A stretch of DNA of 64,000 nucleotides from CAYVHB01 sp964450865. Lineage in GTDB: Bacteria > Bacillota > Clostridia > Saccharofermentanales > UBA5734. The first letter of the stretch is position 1. Each line of letters opens with the position of its first letter. Below are positions 24,113-32,786 of the stretch, piece by piece. The notes under the pieces were generated by a model that did not search any database, was not told the DNA's origin, and saw only the letters and a program-made list of their open reading frames with translations. The DNA is taken from the NCBI GenBank assembly GCA_964450865.1, contig CAYVHB010000005.1, positions 57,901 through 121,900 of the forward strand. The letters run 5' to 3'. Position numbers and translations under genes: made by a program.

Positions 24113-25276
24113 TCAGGCCTGGCCGGCAACATCCCGGCGGGCCCAGGCATCCAGCTCCATGATATCGGCAAAGTCAAACGCGGTCAAATGACCGGCCTGC
24201 AGATGATGCGCCATGCAAGTTTCCACCCGGCGGGCGATATCCAGAAAGCCGATCCGGCCGGCCATGAACAGCTCGACCGCAGCCTCATTGGCCGTATTCA
24301 TCACCGCCGGCAGCGTTCCGCCCAGCTGCGCGGCATCATACGCCAGCTGCAACAACCGGAAAGTCAGGCGGTCCGGCTCCTCGAAAGTCAGCTGGCGGGT
24401 CCGCGGATCAAAGGGATTGTAGGCCGGCTGGTTCCCCGGCAGGCGCTGCGGCCAGGTCAGGGCCAGCTGGATTGGCAGTTTCATGTCGGGAAAACCCATC
24501 TGGGCCAGCACCGAACCGTCACGGAGCTCAACCATGGAATGGATGATGCTCTGCGGATGGACCACCACTTCAATGCGGTCGACCGGACAGTCAAACAACC
24601 AGCTGGCCTCGATAACCTCCAGTCCCTTGTTCATCAGGGTCGCGGAGTCAATCGTGATCTTGCCGCCCATCTGCCAGGTCGGATGCCGCAGCGCCTGCGC
24701 GACGGTAATCTGCGCCAGGTCGGCCAGCTGGCGGCCGCGAAAAGGCCCGCCGGAGGCTGTCAGCAGAATCCGCCGCAAGCTGCCGGCCGGTGCGCCGGCC
24801 AGGCATTGCCAGATCGCGGAATGTTCGCTGTCAACCGGATAAAGGCGGCTTCCGGTCCTGGCCAGCAAAGGCATAACCAGGGCACCGCCGGCGACCAGGG
24901 TTTCCTTGTTGGCCAGGGCAATATCCTTGCCGGCCCGGATCGCTGCCAGTACCGGTTCCAGTCCGGCCACGCCGACCATCGCCGCCACCACCAGCTGCAC
25001 GCCCGGCAAAGTGGCCGCCGCGCAATTGCCCGCCTGGCCAGCCAGAACCGTGATTACCGGCCGGACATCCTGTAGGCGCTGCTGCAAGAGCCGGGCATCG
25101 GCTTCAGCGCTGACGGCAATCAGCTCCGGCATAAACTCGCGGGCCTGCTGTTCAATCAGGTCAATCCGCCGGCCAGCCGTCAGGGCCCGGACCCGGATCC
25201 CCAGATGACGGCAGACGTCCAGCGTCTGGGTCCCGATCGAACCAGTCGAACCCAGGATTGTTATCGAATCTACCAT
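24113..25276 (-). CDS. dxr: 1-deoxy-D-xylulose-5-phosphate reductoisomerase
   Basis: Second step of the MEP pathway, NADPH-dependent formation of MEP. Motifs: NADPH-binding ILGSTGSIGTQTLDV, DIALANKETLVAGG, metal-binding PVDSEHSAIWQCL, and MGGKITIDSATLMNKGLEVIEA. Length (387) is normal when begun at ATG 25274-25276, with CAGGAG nine bases upstream; an in-frame extension to 25333 lacks an SD. It belongs to the uppS-cdsA-dxr-rseP-ispG operon. Confidence 0.97.
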   Translation of the reverse strand: MVDSITILGSTGSIGTQTLDVCRHLGIRVRALTAGRRIDLIEQQAREFMPELIAVSAEADARLLQQRLQDVRPVITVLAGQAGNCAAATLPGVQLVVAAMVGVAGLEPVLAAIRAGKDIALANKETLVAGGALVMPLLARTGSRLYPVDSEHSAIWQCLAGAPAGSLRRILLTASGGPFRGRQLADLAQITVAQALRHPTWQMGGKITIDSATLMNKGLEVIEASWLFDCPVDRIEVVVHPQSIIHSMVELRDGSVLAQMGFPDMKLPIQLALTWPQRLPGNQPAYNPFDPRTRQLTFEEPDRLTFRLLQLAYDAAQLGGTLPAVMNTANEAAVELFMAGRIGFLDIARRVETCMAHHLQAGHLTAFDFADIMELDAWARRDVAGQA

Positions 25277-25343
25277 GAATCCATGCTCCTGTTTATTCAG
25301 ATACGGCACCGGATCGGGGTGCGTCACAGTCATTCAAATCCAT

Positions 25344-26234
25344 TCAGGGTGCCAGGTACAGATAGGCCACAGCCAGGAAAAGCGTGGCCGGCAGGGTAAA
25401 AAGCACACTGTCAAAGCGGTCCAGAATCCCGCCATGGCCGGGGAAAATATTGCTGAAATCCTTGATGCCGCACCAGCGCTTGACACCCGAAGCCAGCCAG
25501 TCGCCCAGCTGGGAGGCAACACTCAGAAGCAGGCCGCTGCCCAGGGCAAACAGCAGATTATAACTGACCGAGCCTGGCAGGCCGCTGCGCTGGCGCATGA
25601 TGAAGAAGAAAAACAGGGCCAGCGAAAGCATGCTGCCGACAATACCGCCGACCGTGCCCTCCACCGTCTTTTTGGGGCTGATCTGCGGACAGATCGGATT
25701 GCGGCCGATGGCTGACCCGGTAAAATAGGCAAACATGTCAGAAAACCAGGGGGCCATCAGGGCAATGATCAGCCAGAGCATCCCCCAGGGCATAATCATC
25801 AGGATCATGACGGCACAGCCCAGCGGAAAACCCAGATAATGGATCAGGCTGGCGGCCGCCAGTCCGGACGGAATCGCCGGCGGACCGCCACGGATCAGCA
25901 GATAAACGGCTACCCAGGTCGTCGCACTAAGCAAGACAAAACCCAGCAAGGCCATGGCTTTGACTAAAACCGGCTGATAATTGGCCGCTGTCAGCTCCAG
26001 GGGCGCTAAACCAGTCACAATCAGTACAGCCAGGAAAAGAACACTGCCCGCTGTCGTCGTCAGCACCGGCAGCTCAATACTGCGGGCCCGCAAGGCCGAG
26101 CGCAGCTCATGGCTGCCAACCACGGCAATCAGGGTGAAAAACAGGATCGGCAGGATCGGCCAGCGAAAGCCGGGCAGGACCAGGACAGCCACGCCCAGGG
26201 TAAAAAGCAGGCCGGTAATAATGCGCTGTTTCAT
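25344..26234 (-). CDS. cdsA: phosphatidate cytidylyltransferase
   Basis: An integral membrane enzyme making CDP-diacylglycerol from phosphatidate and CTP. About eight hydrophobic segments are seen, and the C-terminal family signature is present: SDMFAYFTGSAIGRNP and SPKKTVEGTVGG, with a final GGILDRFDS. Length (296) is slightly above average. Its ATG overlaps the uppS stop by 4 bp, consistent with coupling. Confidence 0.96.
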   Translation of the reverse strand: MKQRIITGLLFTLGVAVLVLPGFRWPILPILFFTLIAVVGSHELRSALRARSIELPVLTTTAGSVLFLAVLIVTGLAPLELTAANYQPVLVKAMALLGFVLLSATTWVAVYLLIRGGPPAIPSGLAAASLIHYLGFPLGCAVMILMIMPWGMLWLIIALMAPWFSDMFAYFTGSAIGRNPICPQISPKKTVEGTVGGIVGSMLSLALFFFFIMRQRSGLPGSVSYNLLFALGSGLLLSVASQLGDWLASGVKRWCGIKDFSNIFPGHGGILDRFDSVLFTLPATLFLAVAYLYLAP

Positions 26235-27268
26235 TGCAGTTGAACCCCCCCGAACCGGCGATCCCGGTCCGTATAAGCCCGCAGAGCCTGTTCCAGATGT
26301 TCATCGGAAAAATCCGGCCACAAGACATCGGAAAACCAGAATTCAGCATAGGCACACTGCCAGAGCAGGAAATTAGACAGGCGCTGCTCGCCGCTGGGCC
26401 GGATAATCAGGTCTGGATCCGGCACGTCCGGCAAATAAAGAGACCGGGATATGGCTGACTCATCGATCTCATCCGGACTCATCTCACCGGCCTGCACCGA
26501 CCGGGCCAGTTTCTGGCAGGCCTGCACCAGTTCATGCCGGCCACCATAATTAAAGGCCACAATCAGCTGCATGCGATTCCGTTGCAGGGAATTGGCCTCG
26601 CCTTCAGCGATAATGGCCTGAATATCCGCCGGCAAAGCCGGGATATCACCAGAAAAACGCAGCCGGATCCCCTCGGCAGCCAGTTCAGCGTCGTAACGGC
26701 GGAAAAACTCGCCAAACAAAGCCATCAGGGCCCGCACCTCGTCATCCGGCCGGCTCCAGTTCTCGGTTGAAAATGCGTAGACTGTCAGATAGGAGATCCC
26801 GCGATTGCCGCACATGCGGCACAGCGCCTTGAGATTTTCCGCACCGGCCCGATGGCCGGCCGACCTCGGCAAGCCCCGCTGCCTGGCCCAGCGGCCATTG
26901 CCGTCCATTATCACGGCCAGATGGCGGGGAATCTTCAAGCCCGCAGCAGCACGGCTACCCGGCTCACCGTTTATCTGGCCAGACCTATCACCGGGCTGTC
27001 CCCCGCCCGGGACACTGCCGCTGGCGCCGTCCTGGCCAGTTCCCTGGCCATCTGAGCCGGCTCGACCGATACCGGGGCCATTACCCCGGTATTCACCCGG
27101 GCCGCGGTCCCTGCGACCTGCTGCCGGGGCCGCACCGGACCTCGTGGCATCCGTTAGAACCTGGCTGCCGGACTTCGATCTGCCGGCCGCCCTGTCACCA
27201 CGTCTTGACGGCTGATGCCGCCACAGACTTTGCCAGAGCAAACTCAGCTGGCGAAATGAAAGACGCAT
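26231..27268 (-). CDS. uppS: isoprenyl (undecaprenyl diphosphate) synthase with N-terminal extension
   Basis: A cis-prenyltransferase producing the C55 lipid carrier for wall synthesis. The catalytic core starts near residue 108 with HLAVIMDGNGRWARQRG (catalytic Asp) and includes YAFSTENWSRP, FNYGGRHELV and RPSGEQRLSNFLLWQCAYAEF. About 105 preceding residues are rich in Gly, Ser, Arg, Gln and Ala and have no counterpart in ordinary UppS (about 245 residues). The start ATG 27266-27268 has AAAGGA six bases upstream; no alternative start with an SD exists between it and the core, so the extension is probably translated. A terminator (27286-27310) precedes it. Confidence 0.94.
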   Translation of the reverse strand: MRLSFRQLSLLWQSLWRHQPSRRGDRAAGRSKSGSQVLTDATRSGAAPAAGRRDRGPGEYRGNGPGIGRAGSDGQGTGQDGASGSVPGGGQPGDRSGQINGEPGSRAAAGLKIPRHLAVIMDGNGRWARQRGLPRSAGHRAGAENLKALCRMCGNRGISYLTVYAFSTENWSRPDDEVRALMALFGEFFRRYDAELAAEGIRLRFSGDIPALPADIQAIIAEGEANSLQRNRMQLIVAFNYGGRHELVQACQKLARSVQAGEMSPDEIDESAISRSLYLPDVPDPDLIIRPSGEQRLSNFLLWQCAYAEFWFSDVLWPDFSDEHLEQALRAYTDRDRRFGGVQLQ

Positions 27269-27285
27269 AATCGGTCCTTTCATGC

Positions 27286-27310
27286 AAAAACCGGGTGACC
27301 AGGCACCCGG
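27286..27310 (-). terminator. intrinsic terminator between frr and uppS
   Basis: CCGGGTG (27304-27310) pairs with CACCCGG (27291-27297) across a 6-nt loop and is followed on the minus strand by five T (27286-27290). It is 25 bp past the frr stop, and the uppS SD begins directly after the U-tract. It may end the frr transcript or act as an attenuator for the uppS-to-priA block. Confidence 0.85.
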
Positions 27311-27335
27311 CTGTTGACTCTGTTTGGTCCGGATA

Positions 27336-27908
27336 TCAGACCTCCATCAGATCCTTGTCCTTCTGGGCAACGGCTTTGTCAATCTCGGCAATGTATTTGT
27401 CAGTCAATTTCTTCAGCTCGGCTTCCACATCAGCCATGCCGTCCTCAGTCAGTTCTTTCTTCTTCAGATGAGCCCGGAATTTGTCGATGCCCTCACGCCG
27501 GATATTGCGGATCGCAACCTTGGCTTCCTCGGCATATTTGCCGACCTGCTTGACCAGATCCTTGCGGCGCTCCTCGGTCAGGGGCGGAAAGACCAGGCGC
27601 AAGGCCTTGCCGTCATTGCTGGGGTGAATACCCAGGTCTGAGGCCTGGATGGCCTTGTCAATCGCTTTCAGCGAGGAAGGATCCCAGGGTGTGATCGTGA
27701 TCAGGCGGGGTTCGGGTACCTGGATATTGGCAACCTGCTGAATGGGCGTCTGGGCACCGTAGTAATCAATGCTGATGCGGTCCAGCACCTTGGGATTGGC
27801 CCGGCCGGCGCGAATTGTGTTAAATTCTTCCTGCAGAACATGCAAGGTCTTGGCCATTTTCTCCTCATAAGGGTGATAAGAGGCTTTTGACAGGATGATC
27901 ATTGACAT
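27336..27908 (-). CDS. frr: ribosome recycling factor
   Basis: Splits post-termination ribosomes with EF-G. It has the complete family pattern: FNTIRAGRANPKVLDRI, the domain II region TPIQQVANI...LITITPWDP, and the helical KGKALRL-like segment followed by RKDLVKQVGKYAEEAKVAIRNIRREG. Length (190) is slightly above 185. GGAGG lies six bases before the ATG. It has its own good promoter (27950-27978) and terminator (27286-27310), so it can be expressed independently of pyrH and uppS. Confidence 0.98.
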   Translation of the reverse strand: MSMIILSKASYHPYEEKMAKTLHVLQEEFNTIRAGRANPKVLDRISIDYYGAQTPIQQVANIQVPEPRLITITPWDPSSLKAIDKAIQASDLGIHPSNDGKALRLVFPPLTEERRKDLVKQVGKYAEEAKVAIRNIRREGIDKFRAHLKKKELTEDGMADVEAELKKLTDKYIAEIDKAVAQKDKDLMEV

Positions 27909-27949
27909 ATGAATACCTCCAGGGAATTTTCAGCGTCGGTTCTTTGCCC

Positions 27950-27978
27950 ATTATAACGGATTAGCATGGCTTGGGCAA
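27950..27978 (-). promoter_or_regulatory. frr promoter
   Basis: On the minus strand TTGCCC (27973-27978), a 17-bp spacer and a perfect TATAAT (27950-27955) lie 42 bp before the frr ATG. It starts in the 217-bp pyrH-frr spacer, where I find no gene. Confidence 0.75.
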
Positions 27979-28125
27979 CTCGGATATGAGTCGGGTGAGG
28001 GCCGTTCAGTCGCTGGCCCGGGTCCTCGCCCGATGGCTACGCCATTTCCAGTCTGAAGGACGCGCCTGTTCGCCGGCTCTTTCATTTTCCCGCGTGGTCC
28101 TGGCTGCAGATGCTGGATGAATGTA

Positions 28126-28830
28126 TTAGCTGACAATGGTACCTATTTTTTCACCGCGGGCCATCCGCAGGATGTTGTCGGGATCCGTGATCGAGAAGAC
28201 GGCAATCGCCACATGATTGTCACGGCAGAGAGCCGCAGCGGTGGCATCCATGACGCCGAGATTCAGGCGCAGGACCTCGTCATGACTGATGGTGTCATAT
28301 TTAACTGCATCAGGATGCTTTTTGGGATCCTTGTTGTAAACACCGTCAACCATGGTGGCCTTGAAAATGATATCAGCATCGATTTCCGATGCCCGCAGGG
28401 CGGCTGCCGTATCGGTAGAGAAAAATGGATTGCCGGTGCCGCAGGCGAAAATCACGACGCGGCCCTTTTCCAGATGGCGGACGGCTCTTTTACGGATATA
28501 AGGTTCGGCAATCTGGCGCATCTCAATAGCACTGATCACCCGCGTCGTCGCGCCAGCCTGTTCCAGGGCATCGGCCAGGGCGAGGGCATTCATGGCCGTT
28601 GCCAGCATGCCCATATGATCGGCGGTCACGCGATCCATGCCCTCACTGGTCCGGCCGCGCCAGAAGTTGCCGCCACCCACCACGATTGCGACTTGAGTAC
28701 CCATGGCTTCGAGGTCACGGATGGTCTTGCCAATCCGGTGCAGGGTATCATTGTCCAGGCCCATGTGCTTGCCACCGGATAGAGATTCACCGCTTATTTT
28801 AAGCAGGATGCGTTTGTAGATCGCTGACAT
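28126..28830 (-). CDS. pyrH: UMP kinase
   Basis: A bacterial-type UMP kinase of the amino-acid kinase fold, 234 residues, converting UMP to UDP for RNA, DNA and wall precursors. Visible motifs: LLKISGESLSGG (phosphate loop), VGGGNFWRGR, DHMGMLATAMNAL, FACGTGNPFFSTDTAAALRA and the C-terminal MDATAAALCRDN. GGAGG lies six bases before the ATG. It lies in the conserved rpsB-tsf-pyrH-frr order, but a strong terminator (28854-28881) separates it from tsf. Confidence 0.98.
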   Translation of the reverse strand: MSAIYKRILLKISGESLSGGKHMGLDNDTLHRIGKTIRDLEAMGTQVAIVVGGGNFWRGRTSEGMDRVTADHMGMLATAMNALALADALEQAGATTRVISAIEMRQIAEPYIRKRAVRHLEKGRVVIFACGTGNPFFSTDTAAALRASEIDADIIFKATMVDGVYNKDPKKHPDAVKYDTISHDEVLRLNLGVMDATAAALCRDNHVAIAVFSITDPDNILRMARGEKIGTIVS

Positions 28831-28853
28831 GTTTACCTCCAGGCATTTATCGT

Positions 28854-28881
28854 AAAAAAAGGGACATGCCAGGCATGTCCC
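28854..28881 (-). terminator. intrinsic terminator between tsf and pyrH
   Basis: A perfect palindrome GGGACATGCC-A-GGCATGTCCC (28861-28881) forms an 8-bp or longer stem and is followed on the minus strand by seven T (28854-28860). It lies 22 bp past the tsf stop, with the pyrH SD immediately downstream. It should end most rpsB-tsf transcripts. Confidence 0.92.
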
Positions 28882-28902
28882 CCCAAAACTTCCGCTGATC
28901 GC

Positions 28903-29550
28903 TTACTTGATCTGTTTCATGACTTCTTCTGCGAAATTCTCTTCTTTCTTCTGCAGGCCTTCGCCCATTTCATAACGGACGAAACGGCGAACCGAGATAT
29001 TCTCGCCGATAACCGCGACCATCTCCTTGACGAGATTGCCGATTTTCTTGCTGTCATCTTTCACATAGGCCTGTTCGAGCAGACAGTTGTCCTCATAGAA
29101 CTTGCTCAGGCGGCCTTCGACGATCTTGTCGACGATTTTTTCCGGCTTGCCTTCATTGAGCGCCTGATTGCGCACGATGGCCCGCTCTTTTTCAAGCTCT
29201 TCAGCCGGGACATCTTCCTTGGCAACCCAGCGCGGACTCATGGCGGCAACCTGCATGGCCAGGTCCTTGACGAGCCTGCGGAAGTCCTCGTTCTTGGCGG
29301 CGAAATCAGTCTCAATATTGACTTCAATCAGGACGCCAACGCGGCCATTGGCATGGATGTAAGCGTCAACAATACCTTCGGCCGCAACACGGGTGGCTTT
29401 CTTGTCAGCGGTGGCAATGCCCTTTTCACGCAGCCAGACAATGGCTTTCTGCATGTCACCGTTGGTTTCGGTCAGGGCCTTTTTGCAGTCCATCATACCG
29501 GAACCGGTCTTTTCACGGAGCTCTTTGATCATATCTATTGTAACAGCCAT
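28903..29550 (-). CDS. tsf: elongation factor Ts
   Basis: Nucleotide-exchange factor for EF-Tu. The N-terminal UBA-like domain is IDMIKELREKTGSGMMDCKKALTETNGD, followed by KAIVWLREKG and the core region beginning VGVLIEVNIETDFAAKN with the TDF motif. Length is 215 residues when started at ATG 29548-29550, with GGAGGAG seven bases upstream; the frame extends six codons further to a TTG inside that SD. It is cotranscribed with rpsB. Confidence 0.98.
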   Translation of the reverse strand: MAVTIDMIKELREKTGSGMMDCKKALTETNGDMQKAIVWLREKGIATADKKATRVAAEGIVDAYIHANGRVGVLIEVNIETDFAAKNEDFRRLVKDLAMQVAAMSPRWVAKEDVPAEELEKERAIVRNQALNEGKPEKIVDKIVEGRLSKFYEDNCLLEQAYVKDDSKKIGNLVKEMVAVIGENISVRRFVRYEMGEGLQKKEENFAEEVMKQIK

Positions 29551-29565
29551 GGATGTACTCCTCCT

Positions 29566-29598
29566 CAAAACATTGGACCATTCCAGAACGGAATGGTC
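29566..29598 (-). terminator. hairpin in the rpsB-tsf spacer
   Basis: GACCATTCC on the minus strand (29590-29598) pairs with GGAATGGTC (29576-29584) around a 5-nt loop, and TGTTTT follows. The T-tract is short, so partial termination or a stability element that sets the rpsB:tsf ratio is more likely than a true operon end. Confidence 0.5.
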
Positions 29599-29606
29599 AG
29601 ATCCCC

Positions 29607-30350
29607 TTATTCTTCGACCTTGGCAATCTCATCTTCGGCCAGCTGGCGGGCGCGGGCTTCCAGCTGCTCACCCTGACGGCCCTCGAGAATGGCATCAGCC
29701 ATCTTGCCGGCGATCAGCTTGACCGCGCGAATGGCGTCATCATTGCCGGGAATGACATAATCGACTTCTTCCGGATCACAGTTGGTATCGACAATGCCGA
29801 CGATCGGGATCCCCAGGCGGCGGGCTTCCATGACCGCGATGTGTTCCTTGCGCGGATCAACAACAAACATGCAGGACGGCAGGCCGGGCATATTCTTGAT
29901 ACCGCCGAGATTCTTCTCGAGCTTCTCCATCTCCAGCTTGAGCTTGGCAACTTCCTTTTTAGGCAGGATGTCAAAGGTGCCATTATCCTGCATGCGATTC
30001 AGCTCAGCCAGGCGATTGATGCGCTTCTTGATGGTCGAGAAGTTGGTCAGGGTGCCACCGAGCCAGCGGTTGTTGATGAAGAACATGCTGCTGCGATCGG
30101 CTTCCTCGCGGATGGAGTCCTGCGCCTGCTTCTTGGTGCCGACGAAAAGCACCGTGCCGCCATTCATGGCGACCTGGCGAACGAACATGTAAGCCTCATC
30201 AACCTTGCGGACGGTCTTCTGCAGGTCAATGATGTAGATGCCATTGCGTTCGGTGTAGATGTACTCCGCCATTTTCGGATTCCAGCGGCGGGTCTGGTGG
30301 CCGAAGTGGACACCGGCCTCGAGAAGTTGCTTCATGCTGATAACTGCCAT
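29607..30350 (-). CDS. rpsB: 30S ribosomal protein S2
   Basis: A 247-residue S2 with the N-terminal family motif MKQLLEAGVHFGHQTRRWNPKM, YIYTERNGIYIIDLQKT, FVGTKKQAQDSI, RWLGGTLTNF and the IPIVGIVDTNCDPE segment. It is a structural protein of the 30S subunit, needed with S1 for mRNA binding. AGGAGG lies a few bases before the ATG. It is the first gene of rpsB-tsf, with a promoter at 30447-30475 and a structured leader. Confidence 0.98.
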   Translation of the reverse strand: MAVISMKQLLEAGVHFGHQTRRWNPKMAEYIYTERNGIYIIDLQKTVRKVDEAYMFVRQVAMNGGTVLFVGTKKQAQDSIREEADRSSMFFINNRWLGGTLTNFSTIKKRINRLAELNRMQDNGTFDILPKKEVAKLKLEMEKLEKNLGGIKNMPGLPSCMFVVDPRKEHIAVMEARRLGIPIVGIVDTNCDPEEVDYVIPGNDDAIRAVKLIAGKMADAILEGRQGEQLEARARQLAEDEIAKVEE

Positions 30351-30440
30351 TTTTTCCTCCTGTTTTTACCACCATGGGTCTGCAGCCGGCTTGCAAATTT
30401 ACCGGCAACAGGCTTGCTGTCCCATGTGCGTATTTAGACC
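30351..30440 (-). promoter_or_regulatory. structured rpsB 5' leader
   Basis: The roughly 90-nt leader can close on itself: CATGGG (30421-30426) pairs with CCCATG (30373-30378), enclosing an inner GCCGG/CCGGC stem. S2 represses its own mRNA in other bacteria, so an autoregulatory role is possible, but the fold here is only by eye. Confidence 0.4.
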
Positions 30441-30446
30441 TAAAGC

Positions 30447-30475
30447 ATTTTAGCACGAGACAAGGGGTATGACAA
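30447..30475 (-). promoter_or_regulatory. rpsB-tsf promoter
   Basis: Minus strand TTGTCA (30470-30475), a 17-bp spacer and TAAAAT (30447-30452), each 5/6 to consensus. It lies about 100 bp before rpsB and fires away from the plus-strand gene at 30758. Confidence 0.75.
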
Positions 30476-30501
30476 GAGGGTTTGCCTCCGGACAGAATCC
30501 G

Positions 30502-30537
30502 GGGTCGATCAGGGCGGGTCGATCAGGGCGGGTCGAT
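30502..30537. repeat. 14-bp tandem repeat, 2.6 copies
   Basis: The unit GGGTCGATCAGGGC occurs twice perfectly (30502-30515, 30516-30529) and once in part. It lies in the divergent region 30476-30757. That region also has a 13-14 bp duplication (CGGAAAACACAGCA and CGGAAACACAGCA, 30673-30700), an A-rich tract and a TATAAT (30657-30662) without a clear -35, but no gene that I can support. Confidence 0.85.
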
Positions 30538-30757
30538 TGAAAACAATTCATGGACTTCTGGTTCACAGCCAGCACCGGACATTGAGGCGAAGGAACCGTA
30601 AAAACAGGAAAACCACAAATTCAGACAAATATCACAAAAAACAACCGGTGATGCGCTATAATAAACACACCCCGGAAAACACAGCACGGAAACACAGCAC
30701 GCGCTCATCACACCTGCCTATAAAACGAAACAACACAGATAACAGGAGAAAACAGAT

Positions 30758-31363
30758 ATGCTATCAGCGCAACTCATGAAAGTCGCTCAAAATAATCAGT
30801 GGCAAATCCAGCAGGAAGAACAGATCGTCTATGGCGAATACAACGGCTTTTTATTTTCAGCCATGGAAGGCAAAGGTTTCAAGGCAATATTCACGCCCAT
30901 TGCCGGCATATCCCAGCCAGGACTGCGGGCCATCATCGACTGGCTGGACCAGAACACGACCCGGCTGAAATTGCGCAACTACGATCTGTCCGATAATTTC
31001 CTCTGCGTCCGCCTCAACGAAACCTGGCTGCCCCTGTCAGCGGAAAAGATCGAAATGCTCCTGGCCCAGCTTTCCGGCATGCTCGATCAGTTTGGCCTGC
31101 CCCACCATGCCTGTGTCATCTGTGGTCAGCCAGCGACCAAGCGGGGCCTTTTATATGGGCTGTTCTGTCACTTGCATCCGGAATGCCAGGACACACCCGG
31201 CGTCGATTTTGGCCTGCTGCGCGAAGAATCGCCGGCCGGATCGGCAGACGTCGACTTCCAGGAACTGTCAGATCAGGTCGCCATGAACCAGGCATCTGCA
31301 GACACCCCGGTCACACCGGACTCTTCATCCACAGCTGAAGAGGATAACAGCCATGAACATTGA
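30758..31363 (+). CDS. uncharacterised protein with a cysteine cluster
   Basis: A 201-residue soluble protein that I do not recognise. AGGAG lies nine bases before the ATG. Residues 1-110 look like a compact alpha/beta domain (QIVYGEYNGFLFSAMEGKGFKAIF). A likely metal site follows: C119, C122, C137 and C143 (CVIC...C...C), typical spacing for a zinc ribbon or knuckle. Residues 150-201 are acidic and low-complexity, ending EEDNSHEH. No signal peptide or membrane helix is seen. It overlaps the PepV-like dipeptidase gene by 11 bp, so the two are probably cotranslated. Confidence 0.8.
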   Translation: MLSAQLMKVAQNNQWQIQQEEQIVYGEYNGFLFSAMEGKGFKAIFTPIAGISQPGLRAIIDWLDQNTTRLKLRNYDLSDNFLCVRLNETWLPLSAEKIEMLLAQLSGMLDQFGLPHHACVICGQPATKRGLLYGLFCHLHPECQDTPGVDFGLLREESPAGSADVDFQELSDQVAMNQASADTPVTPDSSSTAEEDNSHEH

Positions 31364-32786
31364 GCTTAAAAACCCCGCCGAGCTGGAAGCAGTACCAGCG
31401 CAGCGGCTGGCTGACCTGGCTGATTCCATGCGGCCCTATCAGGCAGCGATGGTCGATGCGGTCGTCAGACTGTGCGCGATTCCCAGCATCAAGGGGCTTG
31501 CCGGGCCCGGGGCACCTTATGGGGCGGCGACCTTGCAGGTTCTTGAAGCCTTTCTGGCCCTGGGAACCGGCCTGGGCTTCACAGCAGTCAATCTGGACGG
31601 ACGGGCCGGCTACCTGGAGTGGGGCGAGGAAGGGCCGCTGATTGCCATGCTCTGCCATCTTGATGTCGTACCGGCTGGCGACGGCTGGACCCGGGATCCT
31701 TTCCTGCCGCTCGTCGGATCCGACCGGATCATTGCCCGTGGCACCATCGATGACAAGGGCCCGGCCGTGGCGGCCCTGTACGCGCTCAAGGCCCTGCTGG
31801 ACGAAGGCTTTGCCGCCAGGTGCCGGTTTCGCCTGATTGTCGGGCTGGATGAAGAAAGCGGCTGCACCTGCATGGAGCATTATATCAAGGTTGCAGAGCT
31901 GCCGGATGCCGGTTTTACGCCCGATGCCAGTTTTCCTGTTATTTATGCTGAAAAAGGCATCGCCTGTTTTGACCTGATTGTCCCGGGTGGCCAGGAACCT
32001 GGGGCGACGGTGCGCCTGGTCCGCGCCCAGGGTGGAGCCAGGCACAACATGGTGCCGGCAGCCTGTTCGATTGAATTGTTATCCAGGTCAGCAACTTCCC
32101 AGGACTGCGAGCTGGAGCTTTACGTGCTCAATGGAGAAGCGGCGCATGCCAGCATACCCTGGAGCGGTGTCAATGCCATCAGCCTGGCCATGCAGGAAGC
32201 GGGCCAGCGTCTGGCTGCCGCCGGTACAAGCCATCCATTTGTGTCTTTTTTCAATCATGCCTTTGCAACGCCCTGGGATGGCAGCGGCTTGAATATCCGC
32301 TGGCAGGATGAATCCGGCCCATTGACCATCAATGCCGGTGTCTTGCAGCTCGATGAGGTCGGTGCAAGGCTGACGGTTGATATCCGTTATCCGGTTACCC
32401 TGTCGCTGACCGAGCTGACCGCCCGCCTGGAACAAGCTTGTGCTCCCTGGGGCGCCACTTGCAAGCAGGTTGTGCATCTGGCCCCCATTTACATGCCCCG
32501 GGAATCATGGCTGGTGCAGTCATTGAATGGCGTCTATCAGGACCTGACGGCCAACGGCAGCCGGGCTATTGCCATTGGCGGCGGCACTTACGCCCGCACG
32601 ATGCCGAACGTCGTAGCTTTTGGCCCGACTTTTCCCGGGGAACCGGACGTCTGCCATCAGGTCAACGAATATATCACCTTCCGGACACTGCTGGCATCGG
32701 CGGCCGTATACCGCGAGGCCCTGCGCAAGCTTGGCCGGGACATCGCCGGCGCGGCACCGGACCAGAAAATCATGGGTGGATCATGA
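31353..32786 (+). CDS. M20-family dipeptidase (PepV-like)
   Basis: A 477-residue zinc-dependent aminoacyl dipeptidase, expected to hydrolyse dipeptides in the cytosol. Metal-binding motifs: LCHLDVVPAGDGW (His), ARGTIDDKGP (bridging Asp), GLDEESGC (catalytic Glu) and TPDASFPVIYAEKG (Asp, PepV-type lid connection). Length matches PepV (about 470), longer than simple M20 peptidases because of the lid domain. It overlaps the upstream Cys-rich gene by 11 bp and the downstream acetyltransferase by ATGA. Confidence 0.93.
   Translation: MNIELKNPAELEAVPAQRLADLADSMRPYQAAMVDAVVRLCAIPSIKGLAGPGAPYGAATLQVLEAFLALGTGLGFTAVNLDGRAGYLEWGEEGPLIAMLCHLDVVPAGDGWTRDPFLPLVGSDRIIARGTIDDKGPAVAALYALKALLDEGFAARCRFRLIVGLDEESGCTCMEHYIKVAELPDAGFTPDASFPVIYAEKGIACFDLIVPGGQEPGATVRLVRAQGGARHNMVPAACSIELLSRSATSQDCELELYVLNGEAAHASIPWSGVNAISLAMQEAGQRLAAAGTSHPFVSFFNHAFATPWDGSGLNIRWQDESGPLTINAGVLQLDEVGARLTVDIRYPVTLSLTELTARLEQACAPWGATCKQVVHLAPIYMPRESWLVQSLNGVYQDLTANGSRAIAIGGGTYARTMPNVVAFGPTFPGEPDVCHQVNEYITFRTLLASAAVYREALRKLGRDIAGAAPDQKIMGGS

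Noticed and set aside
30523..30711. A short minus-strand frame rich in Cys and Phe between rpsB and the plus-strand unit.
   Set aside because: No SD, and it overlaps the repeat and promoter region; its composition reflects A-rich intergenic DNA.
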